Below, in pieces: positions 37,189-44,839 of a stretch of DNA of 44,839 bases. The translations under genes and the position numbers were made by a program. This stretch comes from a virus. Each line of letters begins with the position of its first letter. The first letter of the stretch is position 1. The stretch is taken from IMG/VR virus record IMGVR_UViG_3300050821_003054, positions 1 to 44,839 of that record; one strand, 5' to 3'. Below the pieces are notes generated by a model, which searched no databases, was not told where the DNA came from, and saw nothing but the letters and a program-made list of their open reading frames with translations.

Positions 37189-37331
37189 TGATATGCCAGC
37201 GATGCGACGGCACAGGGCTTCTAGAACGAGAGCGGAAATTTGAGGCGTGCCCCGACTGCGGGGGGTACGGTATTATACATTGCTGTGAAGGAGAAATAGC
37301 CAATGACCCCCGAGGGGAAGATCAAGAGTAA
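37188..37331 (+). CDS. DnaJ-type zinc-finger peptide (47 aa)
   Basis: A short frame with two CxxCxGxG-like units: CQRCDGTGL and CPDCGGYGIIHCC, as in DnaJ-type zinc fingers or small phage zinc ribbons. ATG overlaps the previous stop (TAATG) and the end overlaps the VRR-NUC gene by 29 nt. It may bind DNA or a replication partner. Confidence 0.6.
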   Translation: MICQRCDGTGLLERERKFEACPDCGGYGIIHCCEGEIANDPRGEDQE

Positions 37332-37620
37332 GTTCAATAAGAAGCTTCTTCAGCTTAGTGCGGCCTACCCAGGCCGCATTTTTCGCCGCATGCCTGTTAC
37401 GCGAGGGATGGGAGCGCCGCTCTTAGACTACATCCTTTGCGTAGCTGGCAGGTTTGTTGCAGTAGAAGCGAAACGCGACAAAGACCATTCGATGACGCCC
37501 CAACAAATAAACACTATGCACGAGATAGAACAAGCGGGCGGGAGGGTGTTTCTAATATACGACGATGACACCATAAACTATACGGTGGAGACTTTATGTC
37601 GGTACTACCTGAACTCATAA
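37303..37620 (+). CDS. VRR-NUC domain nuclease
   Basis: A 105-residue single-domain nuclease. MTPEGKIKSKFNKKL, RMPVTRGMGAPLLDYIL and FVAVEAKRD supply the PD-(D/E)XK-type catalytic Asp, Glu-x-Lys pattern; QQINTMHEIEQAGGRVFLI is the closing VRR-NUC helix and strand. Such proteins cut Holliday junctions or flap structures. AAGGAG precedes the ATG. It overlaps the helicase gene by 25 nt. Confidence 0.85.
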   Translation: MTPEGKIKSKFNKKLLQLSAAYPGRIFRRMPVTRGMGAPLLDYILCVAGRFVAVEAKRDKDHSMTPQQINTMHEIEQAGGRVFLIYDDDTINYTVETLCRYYLNS

Positions 37621-39134
37621 TCTCAAAGCCTAACCAAGCTTTGGCGCTGCCGCGCACCGTAGGCGTCACGACGCTGTTCCCCCAGGGACAGCCTCTAGAC
37701 GATCTATGGGTTATCCCACATGGGGTTGAGGAATACCACACGCTCAGAAAGTTGGGGTACGAGCTTCCTAATCCCATGTGTTACTACGAATGGAACAAGA
37801 ACACCCCGTTCGACGTACAGCGTAAGACTTGCGATTTGCTGGTGAGCAACCATCGCGCGTACGTGTTGAACGACATGGGCACCGGTAAGACGCGCACCGT
37901 GTTGTGGGCGTGGGACTATCTGCGCAGTGTCGGTGCGGCCGGTAAGCTGCTTGTGGTGGCGCCCCTCTCGACGCTAGAGCTTGTCTGGGGGAACCAAGCG
38001 TTCGGCACTATCCCGCATCGGAAGGTAGCCGTTCTTCATGGCACTCGGGCGCAGCGATTGAAAGCCCTTGCCACACCGGGGGCTGAAATCTTTGTCATCA
38101 ATCACGATGGGCTGCAGGTAATCCACAACGAGATTACGGCACGTAAGGACATAGACACCCTCTGCATAGATGAGCTAGCCGTGTATCGTAACAGTTCTTC
38201 GCGCTCCAAACTGATGCAGAAATTTGTTGAGGGCATGAAGTGGGTATGGGGTTTAACCGGCACCCCGATGCCGAATGCACCAACTGATGTGTGGATGCAG
38301 TGTCGAATCGTAACGCCGCACACTGTTCCCCGCTATTTCTCCCACGCTCGTGATGCTCTTATGCTTAAGAAGAGCGAGTTTTTGTGGGTCCCTAAAGAGC
38401 ACGCGATTGAAACAGCGTACTCGTGGATGCAGCCGGCGGTGCGGTTCACTTTGGACGATGTCGTAGAGTTGCCCGAGCTAGTAGAGCGCTATATCGACGT
38501 GCCAATGAACAAGGAGGTAATGGAGACCTACAAGAATATGGTGAACGACTTGATAACGCGCATAAAGGACAAAAAAATAGTTGCCATGAATGCAGGAGTG
38601 GCTATGAACAAGCTACTCCAGATATCAGGCGGCTACGTATACGACGAGGACCATACCACGGTTGAACTTGACGCAGACGAAAGAAAAGATATCTTGATTG
38701 ACCTGATCGAGTCAACGTCGGGCAAGGTTATTGTGTTCTGTCCGTTCCGTCACATGGTTACAGGATTGACTAAAACCCTAAAACACATAGACCATGCCAT
38801 CATTCACGGGGACGTGGATGCAGAGGAGCGTAACAAGATATTCCAAGCGTTCCAGACTACTCCGCAATATAAGGTGTTATTGGCACATCCAGCGACTATG
38901 CACCACGGTATAACCCTGACGGCGGCGGACACTATCATATGGTTCTGTCCGATATTATCTTTGGAGATCTACGTGCAAGCCTGTGCCCGCATTCGTAGGG
39001 TAGGGCAGACCAAGAAGCAGCAGGTGCTGCATTTACAAGGAACTCCGGTGGAACGCCGGATATACGCCTTGCTGCGACGCAAGGCATCCGTGCAAGACAA
39101 GCTGCTTGCACTTTTTGAGGAAGCGACATCATGA
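37596..39134 (+). CDS. SF2 (SNF2-like) helicase
   Basis: A 512-residue two-domain helicase. Motif I NDMGTGKTRT (about 92-101), II CIDELAV (a DELx box), III GLTGTPMPN, and in the second RecA domain IVFCPFRHMV, HGDVDAEERN and QACARIRRVGQ (motif VI). This is the DEAD/SNF2-type phage helicase found with VRR-NUC and PD-(D/E)XK nucleases, used in recombination-linked replication. The start is inside the preceding gene; the end overlaps the next start by 4 nt. Confidence 0.9.
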   Translation: MSVLPELIISKPNQALALPRTVGVTTLFPQGQPLDDLWVIPHGVEEYHTLRKLGYELPNPMCYYEWNKNTPFDVQRKTCDLLVSNHRAYVLNDMGTGKTRTVLWAWDYLRSVGAAGKLLVVAPLSTLELVWGNQAFGTIPHRKVAVLHGTRAQRLKALATPGAEIFVINHDGLQVIHNEITARKDIDTLCIDELAVYRNSSSRSKLMQKFVEGMKWVWGLTGTPMPNAPTDVWMQCRIVTPHTVPRYFSHARDALMLKKSEFLWVPKEHAIETAYSWMQPAVRFTLDDVVELPELVERYIDVPMNKEVMETYKNMVNDLITRIKDKKIVAMNAGVAMNKLLQISGGYVYDEDHTTVELDADERKDILIDLIESTSGKVIVFCPFRHMVTGLTKTLKHIDHAIIHGDVDAEERNKIFQAFQTTPQYKVLLAHPATMHHGITLTAADTIIWFCPILSLEIYVQACARIRRVGQTKKQQVLHLQGTPVERRIYALLRRKASVQDKLLALFEEATS

Positions 39135-39610
39135 ACCTAACACTAGAACAAGCTGAGGATTTTAATATCGAAGAGCTTCCGCTCGCTCAGCAGGTGGAGC
39201 TATGGTTGCTGATAAAGCAGCAGATAGCGCTTCTGGAGGCAGCTCTCGATGAGGAGACTAAGCCGCTGTTAAGACTACAGTCACGTCTCTCTGGCAGTTT
39301 TGACACCCATTTGGAAGCTACCGGCGCCACATCTGCGCGGACGCCGTCGGGTACCATTCATTTGAACACCCGCTACACGGCGAGTGTAGATGATGCAGAA
39401 GCCTTCATGGAATTTGTGAAGGAAAACAATAAGTTCGACCTCCTTGAGCGTCGGGCCAGCGCAATTGTAGTGAGAGACTACGCCGAGGAGCACAAGGAAC
39501 TCCCTCCCGGCGTGCGGTTAACAGCAATACGATCTGTCGGGGTACGAAAAGCCTCTGGCAAGGATAAGGATATCGCCCCCGGTGCAGTGATGGAGAAGCG
39601 AAATGGCTAA
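39131..39610 (+). CDS. conserved phage protein of the replication block
   Basis: A 159-residue protein. Residues 1-60 are helical (LAQQVELWLLIKQQIALLEA). Residues 70-140 contain TPSGTIHLNTRYTASVDDAE, FDLLERRASAIVVRDYAEEH and PPGVRLTAIRSVGVRKA, a pattern I recall from other phages without assigned function. The adjacent gene looks like a DNA-binding protein, so a single-strand annealing or nuclease-inhibitor role is possible. It overlaps both neighbours. Confidence 0.7.
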   Translation: MNLTLEQAEDFNIEELPLAQQVELWLLIKQQIALLEAALDEETKPLLRLQSRLSGSFDTHLEATGATSARTPSGTIHLNTRYTASVDDAEAFMEFVKENNKFDLLERRASAIVVRDYAEEHKELPPGVRLTAIRSVGVRKASGKDKDIAPGAVMEKRNG

Positions 39611-40529
39611 CATTGTTCAAATGTCGGATTGGATGAAATCTGGACCCACGACCAAACTGGCGGCCCAGCCGATCGAGAGCCTTTCCGAGGGCATCGAGGC
39701 GAGCTACGCCATACTTGGTTACCGTGGCAAAAATCTTACCCTGCGATATCGTAAGGAGGAAAAGCCCTTCGTGCAGGTTGTGGAGGGGCGCCTGCAAAAC
39801 CGCCAGTACATTGACGCAATAATCTTGCGCCAAAACAAGAACAAGTCGAAGACCTACTACGCGTCCTATGAGGAGGGCGCTAAGGGGGCCCGGCCGCTTT
39901 GTTCATCTGTTGACGGCATCGTGCCGGATGTCGGCGTCTCTATGAAGCAGTCAGATGTATGCGCTCTTTGCCCGCAGAACCAGCGCAAGATAAAGCCTAA
40001 CGGTAAGCCGGGTAAAGCGTGTACGGACTACAAACGTCTAGCGATCTTCATCTTGCCGGAACTGACCGCGGGGATGTTCGGGGAACAACCTCTTATGGAG
40101 CCGGTGTTTATGCGTGTACCCCCTGGCAGCCTGATTGGCTTATCTTCGTTCGGAGCCACCATGGCCGCTCGGGGATGGCCCTTTAATAGCTTTATCACTC
40201 GGATAAGTTTTGACCAGGACGAAGCATATCCCAAGTTCGTGTTCGAGGCAGTTGGAAAGGTGGATGAAGCGCAGGAAGACTACATTCTGGAACTGTCGCA
40301 GGACCAGCTGGCGAAGCGCATAACAGGAGAAGATATGGCCGATCGCCGGGCTAATCCCCTGCTAACGACCCTCCATCACAGCGTTATGCTGGAAAAGGGT
40401 GAGGCGTCGATGGGGTCCCAGCCTAAGCTTATTGAAGCAGAGGTTGTCGAAGCTCCTAGCAAGTCACAACACGGCGATCTTGATGCGCGGATTGCCGGAC
40501 TGATGAAATTGCCGCCTCGAAAAAGGTGA
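39603..40529 (+). CDS. putative ssDNA-binding or replication accessory protein
   Basis: A 308-residue protein. Residues about 100-145 have PLCSSVDGIVPDVG, CALCPQNQ and ACTDYKRLAIF, a four-Cys cluster probably binding zinc or iron-sulphur. The part PVFMRVPPGSLIGLSSFGAT with FITRISFDQDEAYPKFVFEA is beta-rich, as in OB-fold proteins. An acidic, flexible C-terminus follows. Position directly before the primase-helicase suggests a replication accessory role. The ssDNA-binding call is an inference. Confidence 0.6.
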   Translation: MANIVQMSDWMKSGPTTKLAAQPIESLSEGIEASYAILGYRGKNLTLRYRKEEKPFVQVVEGRLQNRQYIDAIILRQNKNKSKTYYASYEEGAKGARPLCSSVDGIVPDVGVSMKQSDVCALCPQNQRKIKPNGKPGKACTDYKRLAIFILPELTAGMFGEQPLMEPVFMRVPPGSLIGLSSFGATMAARGWPFNSFITRISFDQDEAYPKFVFEAVGKVDEAQEDYILELSQDQLAKRITGEDMADRRANPLLTTLHHSVMLEKGEASMGSQPKLIEAEVVEAPSKSQHGDLDARIAGLMKLPPRKR

Positions 40530-40532
40530 AGC

Positions 40533-43500
40533 ATGACAGATGTACGCGACTTCCTAAGTCGCGTGCTTCCGTGGCCAGGGCCTGAAAACCCTGGCCATAT
40601 TGGTCTCCATGTTCAGATGAAGATCGACGGCAGCACGCGCTGGACAGGCTACCCTTGCGCTACTATCGAGGAGTTCGAGCAGAACGTTCGCAAGGTGTTA
40701 ACCTGGAAAACTACTCCTGATATTTACGTCTGCATGAGCAGGCAGGCGAAGACGAAGACAAATGCTAAGGGGAGAGAGGTAGCGGCTAAGTCCCAAGCGG
40801 ATGCTCTTGCTCTTAAGAGTATCTTTCTTGATGTCGATGTGAAGCCCACGAGCTATGCAACCGTGCAGGAAGCGTTAGATGAAGCGGTTACGTTTTGTGA
40901 TAGTATTGGTATACCTTATCCCACGGCTTATGTTTCTAGTGGCGGGGGCCTACATCTCCACTGGATTTCACAGGTGGCGCTACTACCGCAGGTATGGCAA
41001 GTATACGCGGATGGGCTGAAAAACGCTGCCATTAAGCACGGTCTCAAGATCGATGCTGCCGTTACAAGTGACAGCGCCCGTGTGCTACGTGTCCCTGGCA
41101 CTTACAACCTAAAACAAGAACCCCGCCGACCCGTTCTTCTAAAAGGTCTACAAGAAGATGACTACGATTTTGAAACAGATCTGGCTGTGCTTAAAACTTT
41201 CGCTGGCAACGTCTCTTATAAGAACGGCCATGCGGGTCCTTCCGTACTGCCCGGAGGCCCGTCGGCGAAGTTTCTTCATCTTCCTATCGAGAGCCTTGCA
41301 GAGGGTATTAACCGAGAACCACAACCTCCGTTAAAGTTTGATCCTATCGCAGAACAATGCGGTTGGATCAGAGAAGCACTGTTAACGGGAGGTAAAGACT
41401 TCTCGCAGGGGGAGTGGAACCTAAGCACCCTCGTGGCTACCTTTTTGGAAGATGGTCACGAGTTAGCTCACAAGATGGCGGAAGGACATGATGAATATTC
41501 TTACGACGAGACTGAAGCCCTTTGGGGACGGAAGCAAACGGAGCGCGAGACGCTCGATCTGGGGTGGCCACGATGCTCATCCATAAAAGATGCAGGGAGT
41601 AAGCACTGTGAAGGCTGCTCCCTATTTGACCGTGGTAAATCCCCCCTTAATGTATTGCCCGTTCAGCCCCTATCACTACTCCCCACGCCGTTTAAAGCGG
41701 AGGTAGGGACGGGGGAGGGCGGCACGATCTCGGCAACACTTGTTCCCGTCGTAACCAGTGACCTGCCATACGGCTACATTATCAACACAGAGGGGCAAGT
41801 GTGCAAAGTTATTAAGAATAAGAAGGGGGAGACAAGATATCCTGTTGTTCTCCGTAACAGGTTATACAATCCATGGCTACAAAAAGGGCCCGACGCCTTG
41901 ATGATGATCACAAGTGCCGACAGGGGTCACTATCGTTCTATCCAACTTACGTTCGAGGATATTGGAGGGGCGCACCTTGTCAGTCTATTGATGAAGCAGG
42001 CCGTCGTGCCTAGCGTTCCCTATGTGAAGGAGTTCCTGATGGACTTTGTATCAAAATTGCAAGAAGCTGCAGCGGCGCAGATATGCAAGCCGTTCGGGTG
42101 GACTTTCGAGGGGGCCGTATGCACGGGCTTCTCCTACGGCGGAACGATTTATAAGACTGACGGTTCTCAGGCGCCGGCAGGGCAGATCGACCCAATTATG
42201 CGGAGCATCTATACCCCCCAGGGGGAGAAGCAGAAGTGGTTGGACGTGTTCCGATTGATCATAAACCAGCACCGGCCGGGGCTGGAGTGTATCGTGGCGT
42301 CGGGGTTCGCGGCTCCGCTCATGTTCGCTACGGGTCAATACAGCGTGTTTATGTCGGTCTTCGGCGACACCGGGGCAGGTAAGAGCACTGCAGCCTCGTT
42401 GGCTACGGCAATATGGGGGAAGCCTCAGCTGGCTAAGGACAACGACAAGGCGACCGTTAAATCGGTGTTCCATAAGTTGGGCCAACTGCGAGCCCTCCCA
42501 TATTACTGGGACGAGATAAAAAATGAGGATTCACAGAAGAAGGCCCACGACGTGCTGTATAACGCGACGCTGGGGTCGGAAGGCGACCGCCTGACCTCTA
42601 GCATCCAGCACAGAGAGAAGGGAACGTGGCAGACTATCGTGGGGCTGTTCTCAAATCCTGCATTTACGAACTATGTCATTAAATCGAACTTGAATACTTC
42701 GGCTGGTTTGATGCGTGTGTTCGAGTGGAAGGAGACTATCCCTGCCAAGAACGCCCCAGGCCAGATCAGTAACTCGAAGGCAGCCGTTATGGTAGGGGCC
42801 CTGGACCTGAACTACGGATTGCTGGGGAGGGAGTGGGCAGCGGTTCTCGGACCTAATAGGGAGCTTATACAGGAGGCTGTCGAGCGAAACGCTGAGTGGT
42901 TTCAAAGAATAACGCTGGACAAGGAGCGAAACACAAATGATGAAAGGTTCTGGATCGCCTTTGCGGCGGTGATTTTAACTGCCGCGGAGCTTACGAACAT
43001 CCACCTTGGTCTTGGGTTCAACGTAAATCAGATACGCCAGTTCCTGGCTGAGAAGCTACGAGAGCAGCGCCGTCGCCGCGTTGTGGAGAACCTGCATGGG
43101 GGCAGCTTGGATCATACGGAAGACACGTTGACGCAGTTTTTGAAGACCCATGCGAGGTATACGGTACGAACGAGAGAAGGCGCGTACAGGGGGAGAGGGA
43201 CGCCGCAAGGGGTCGAGTTTGTTGGAACGATACCCGACAATTACGGTATCCAGGTTCAATGGGTACTTGATGAAGCGGCACCGCAGCTGCGGATATCGAA
43301 ACGGCAGTTAGAGGATTGGTTGCGTCAAAACGGTGGCGACCCGAGCATGATGCGAGACAGCCTGACGAGCTTCTTCAGCGCAAAGCTGGAACGAGGTATT
43401 TTGGCGAGAGGCACCCATCTACGGGCCGGCAGGGAGTGGCTTTATATTATTCCCGTACAATATGGATCGGCACTAGAAAACATGATGACTGGAGATGCAA

Positions 43501-43664
43501 ATGGAAAAGGTCTGGATAGTAAGCCACGAGGGGAACAAAACAACCTACAAACTACGCAGCCCAATAACCTACAAGAAAAGCAAGAGAGCGACGATCAATT
43601 TTCCTTCGGTTATCTCTGGGACGAGCCGAAAGGAAACAATCCGAATAGCGGAGAAACCGTATGA
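40533..43664 (+). CDS. primase-helicase (AEP primase with DUF927-like helicase)
   Basis: A 1043-residue multidomain protein. The N-terminal 240 residues look like an archaeo-eukaryotic primase: FLDVDVK (about 98-104) as the catalytic D-x-D, GGGLHLHW and DSARVLRVPGTYN. Residues about 270-380 contain GKDFSQGEWNLSTLV and a Cys/His cluster near HCEGCSLFDRG. The C-terminal helicase has Walker A GDTGAGKST (about 611-619) and Walker B YYWDEIKNED, as in DUF927/D5-like SF3 helicases. The last 60 residues are polar and disordered. It primes and unwinds DNA for the polymerase at 33315. Confidence 0.85.
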   Translation: MTDVRDFLSRVLPWPGPENPGHIGLHVQMKIDGSTRWTGYPCATIEEFEQNVRKVLTWKTTPDIYVCMSRQAKTKTNAKGREVAAKSQADALALKSIFLDVDVKPTSYATVQEALDEAVTFCDSIGIPYPTAYVSSGGGLHLHWISQVALLPQVWQVYADGLKNAAIKHGLKIDAAVTSDSARVLRVPGTYNLKQEPRRPVLLKGLQEDDYDFETDLAVLKTFAGNVSYKNGHAGPSVLPGGPSAKFLHLPIESLAEGINREPQPPLKFDPIAEQCGWIREALLTGGKDFSQGEWNLSTLVATFLEDGHELAHKMAEGHDEYSYDETEALWGRKQTERETLDLGWPRCSSIKDAGSKHCEGCSLFDRGKSPLNVLPVQPLSLLPTPFKAEVGTGEGGTISATLVPVVTSDLPYGYIINTEGQVCKVIKNKKGETRYPVVLRNRLYNPWLQKGPDALMMITSADRGHYRSIQLTFEDIGGAHLVSLLMKQAVVPSVPYVKEFLMDFVSKLQEAAAAQICKPFGWTFEGAVCTGFSYGGTIYKTDGSQAPAGQIDPIMRSIYTPQGEKQKWLDVFRLIINQHRPGLECIVASGFAAPLMFATGQYSVFMSVFGDTGAGKSTAASLATAIWGKPQLAKDNDKATVKSVFHKLGQLRALPYYWDEIKNEDSQKKAHDVLYNATLGSEGDRLTSSIQHREKGTWQTIVGLFSNPAFTNYVIKSNLNTSAGLMRVFEWKETIPAKNAPGQISNSKAAVMVGALDLNYGLLGREWAAVLGPNRELIQEAVERNAEWFQRITLDKERNTNDERFWIAFAAVILTAAELTNIHLGLGFNVNQIRQFLAEKLREQRRRRVVENLHGGSLDHTEDTLTQFLKTHARYTVRTREGAYRGRGTPQGVEFVGTIPDNYGIQVQWVLDEAAPQLRISKRQLEDWLRQNGGDPSMMRDSLTSFFSAKLERGILARGTHLRAGREWLYIIPVQYGSALENMMTGDANGKGLDSKPRGEQNNLQTTQPNNLQEKQESDDQFSFGYLWDEPKGNNPNSGETV

Positions 43665-43683
43665 AGATGCTAGGGGTCGGTAG
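43501..43683 (+). CDS. possible overlapping small gene (60 aa)
   Basis: In another frame within the low-complexity C-terminus of the primase-helicase, an ATG at 43501 follows GGAG by 6 nt. It encodes a basic peptide (EKVWIVSHEGNKTTYKLRSP, RKETIRIAEKPYEDARGR). It continues past the primase stop and overlaps the HTH gene by 23 nt. The sequence is not obviously random, but no family is recognised and it could be a chance frame. Confidence 0.25.
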   Translation: MEKVWIVSHEGNKTTYKLRSPITYKKSKRATINFPSVISGTSRKETIRIAEKPYEDARGR

Positions 43684-43846
43684 CTTGGCGGATAACCCGC
43701 ACTTTTCCCCTTATGAGAGGGTCTCGGTCTCGACGGACATGGTGTACAAATTGAGGGATGACGGGAAGACCTTCGGCGAGATAGCTAGAATTCTCAACTG
43801 CAGCAGACATGTCGTAAGCAGCAAAATAAGGAGACGAAAAAAATGA
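43661..43846 (+). CDS. small helix-turn-helix protein
   Basis: A 61-residue protein whose second half, KLRDDGKTFGEIARILNCSR followed by HVVSSKIRRRKK, is a homeodomain-like helix-turn-helix with a basic tail. The start overlaps the primase stop (ATGA). It may regulate the early region or act in packaging or replication. The end overlaps the next gene by 4 nt. Confidence 0.7.
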   Translation: MKMLGVGSLADNPHFSPYERVSVSTDMVYKLRDDGKTFGEIARILNCSRHVVSSKIRRRKK

Positions 43847-44043
43847 CGGACGCTCAATGTGCCGACCAGATTACGCGCATAAATGAAATGTGGCGAGCTA
43901 GGGTCGAAGAGGCTCTACAAGATCAAGAGTTGCGCAAGTGGTGTATAGAACAATCTCTATCTTGCGAGCTGGCGGCGGAAATATATAAGTTTGTCACTGC
44001 CCCGCTCGCCGAACTTCTTGTGCGGGAGTGTCCGCCTAATTGA
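43843..44043 (+). CDS. hypothetical protein, last phage gene
   Basis: A 66-residue helical protein (INEMWRARVEEALQDQELRK, LSCELAAEIYKFVTAPLAEL) beginning in ATGA overlap with the HTH gene. No domain recognised. It is the last gene of phage character; 56 nt after its stop the host-type galE gene starts. Confidence 0.6.
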   Translation: MTDAQCADQITRINEMWRARVEEALQDQELRKWCIEQSLSCELAAEIYKFVTAPLAELLVRECPPN

Positions 44044-44099
44044 GCGCACAGAGCCGGCGCAGTAGCGGACTGGCGGCCGGCACCAAAAAGAGAGCCTCA

Positions 44100-44839
44100 T
44101 GACCATCCTTGTTACCGGTGGCGCTGGCTATATCGGCAGCCACATGGTCCACGCACTGCGCGACGCTGGCGAAGCGGTCGTCGTGCTCGACAATCTGTCC
44201 ACGGGCTTCAAATGGGCGGTGGCGACGGACGTGCCCCTCGTGATGGGCGACACTGGCGATCAGGCACTTGTCGCGCGCACCATGGCCGAGCACGATATCG
44301 ACGCCATCATCCATTTCGCGGCCTCGGTCGTGGTGCCGGATTCGGTGTCCGATCCGCTCGGCTACTACCGCAACAATACGGTTAATTCGCACGCGCTGAT
44401 CGAATGCGCCGTCAAGGGCGGCGTCAAGCACTTCATCTTTTCCTCGACTGCGGCCGTGTACGGTAATCCCGCCAAGGTGCCGATCGCCGAGAACGACCCG
44501 ACGGCGCCGATGTCGCCTTATGGCGCATCGAAGCTCATGACCGAGATCATGCTGCGCGATGCCGGCGCAGCGCACGGGCTTGCCGCCGTCATCCTGCGTT
44601 ACTTCAACGTTGCCGGGGCCGATCTGCAGCTGCGCGCCGGACAATCGACCAAGGGCGCGACGCATCTCATCAAAGTCGCGGTCGAGGCGGCGCTCGGCAA
44701 GCGGGCGGGCATGGAGGTCTACGGCACCGACTACGACACGCCGGACGGCACCTGCATCCGCGATTACATCCATGTGTGCGACCTCGTCGAGGCACATCGG
44801 GACGCGCTCGCCTATCTGCGGCAAGGCGGGCGGCCGGTC
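44100..44839 (+). CDS. galE: UDP-glucose 4-epimerase (partial, host-type)
   Basis: An open frame from 44100 to the window edge, so the C-terminus is missing. It has the Rossmann motif TILVTGGAGYIGSHM (GxxGxxG), the SSTAAVYG strand with catalytic Ser/Thr, and SPYGASK (Tyr-x-x-x-Lys). YFNVAGAD and GTCIRDYIHVCDLVEAH are diagnostic for GalE, which interconverts UDP-glucose and UDP-galactose with NAD. G+C and codon use are higher and more regular than in the phage genes. GAGAG precedes the ATG. It is most like alphaproteobacterial GalE (from memory). The junction with phage DNA lies close to 44044-44099. Confidence 0.92.

Noticed and set aside
44036-44824. Minus-strand 262-residue frame opposite galE
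   Set aside because: Typical antisense frame of a G+C-rich gene; GalE motifs on the plus strand are unambiguous.

Overview
The window is almost entirely one tailed-phage genome segment of podovirus-like character, running from the left edge to about position 44043. It ends against a host-type galE gene (44100 to the right edge, partial). The galE protein and the G+C-rich coding style beside it suggest an alphaproteobacterial host, perhaps related to Bradyrhizobium or Rhodopseudomonas; this is inference. No integrase, repressor, RNA polymerase, tRNA or tail tape-measure gene is visible. The left end is cut inside a fibre gene, so more virion genes must lie beyond it.

Layout. Positions 1-17990 (minus strand) hold the virion module: two long collagen-like proteins and one short one, small structural proteins, a secreted clan GH-A glycoside hydrolase, an endonuclease VII-type HNH nuclease, the major capsid protein, a scaffold-like protein and four small proteins. 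Next come a five-gene modification cassette, two further collagen-like fibres, a small structural protein and the portal. Positions 17925-19988 (plus) carry the terminase subunits with a tiny lipoprotein gene between them. Positions 20080-23847 (minus) carry small membrane and secreted proteins, an OmpR-type winged-helix protein, a SprT-like metallopeptidase, the endolysin and an Acb2/Tad1-like cyclic-nucleotide sponge. Positions 24124-24778 are three small minus-strand genes ending at a clear terminator. Positions 24800-25640 are a non-coding, partly AT-rich divergent region with a large inverted repeat and an array of ACCGCGTCC iterons, the best candidate for a replication origin or control centre. 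From 25647 to 32190 (plus) there are many small early genes; from 32264 to 44043 follows the replication and recombination module: family A DNA polymerase, PD-(D/E)XK and VRR-NUC nucleases, SF2 helicase, primase-helicase and nucleotide-metabolism genes.

The most striking system is a probable collagen-fibre synthesis and modification island. Five genes, plus one capsid-region protein with a short collagen stretch, encode Gly-X-Thr-rich triplet repeats. An overlapping operon (8897-13665) encodes a 2-oxoglutarate/Fe(II) oxygenase of prolyl-hydroxylase type, two related HtrL/YibB-like putative glycosyltransferases, a SAM methyltransferase and a GT2-TPR-beta-propeller fusion. Together these suggest a phage that hydroxylates and/or glycosylates its own collagen-like fibres. 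This is an inference from context and motifs.

A second theme is RNA-level control. Several minus-strand genes, including the capsid gene, have their Shine-Dalgarno sequence inside the 3' arm of a stem. Early genes on both strands share a leader of the form GCCAGCGARCAAGG, then a GC-rich hairpin (clear in four of six copies), then a GGACACCACC-type spacer and ATG.
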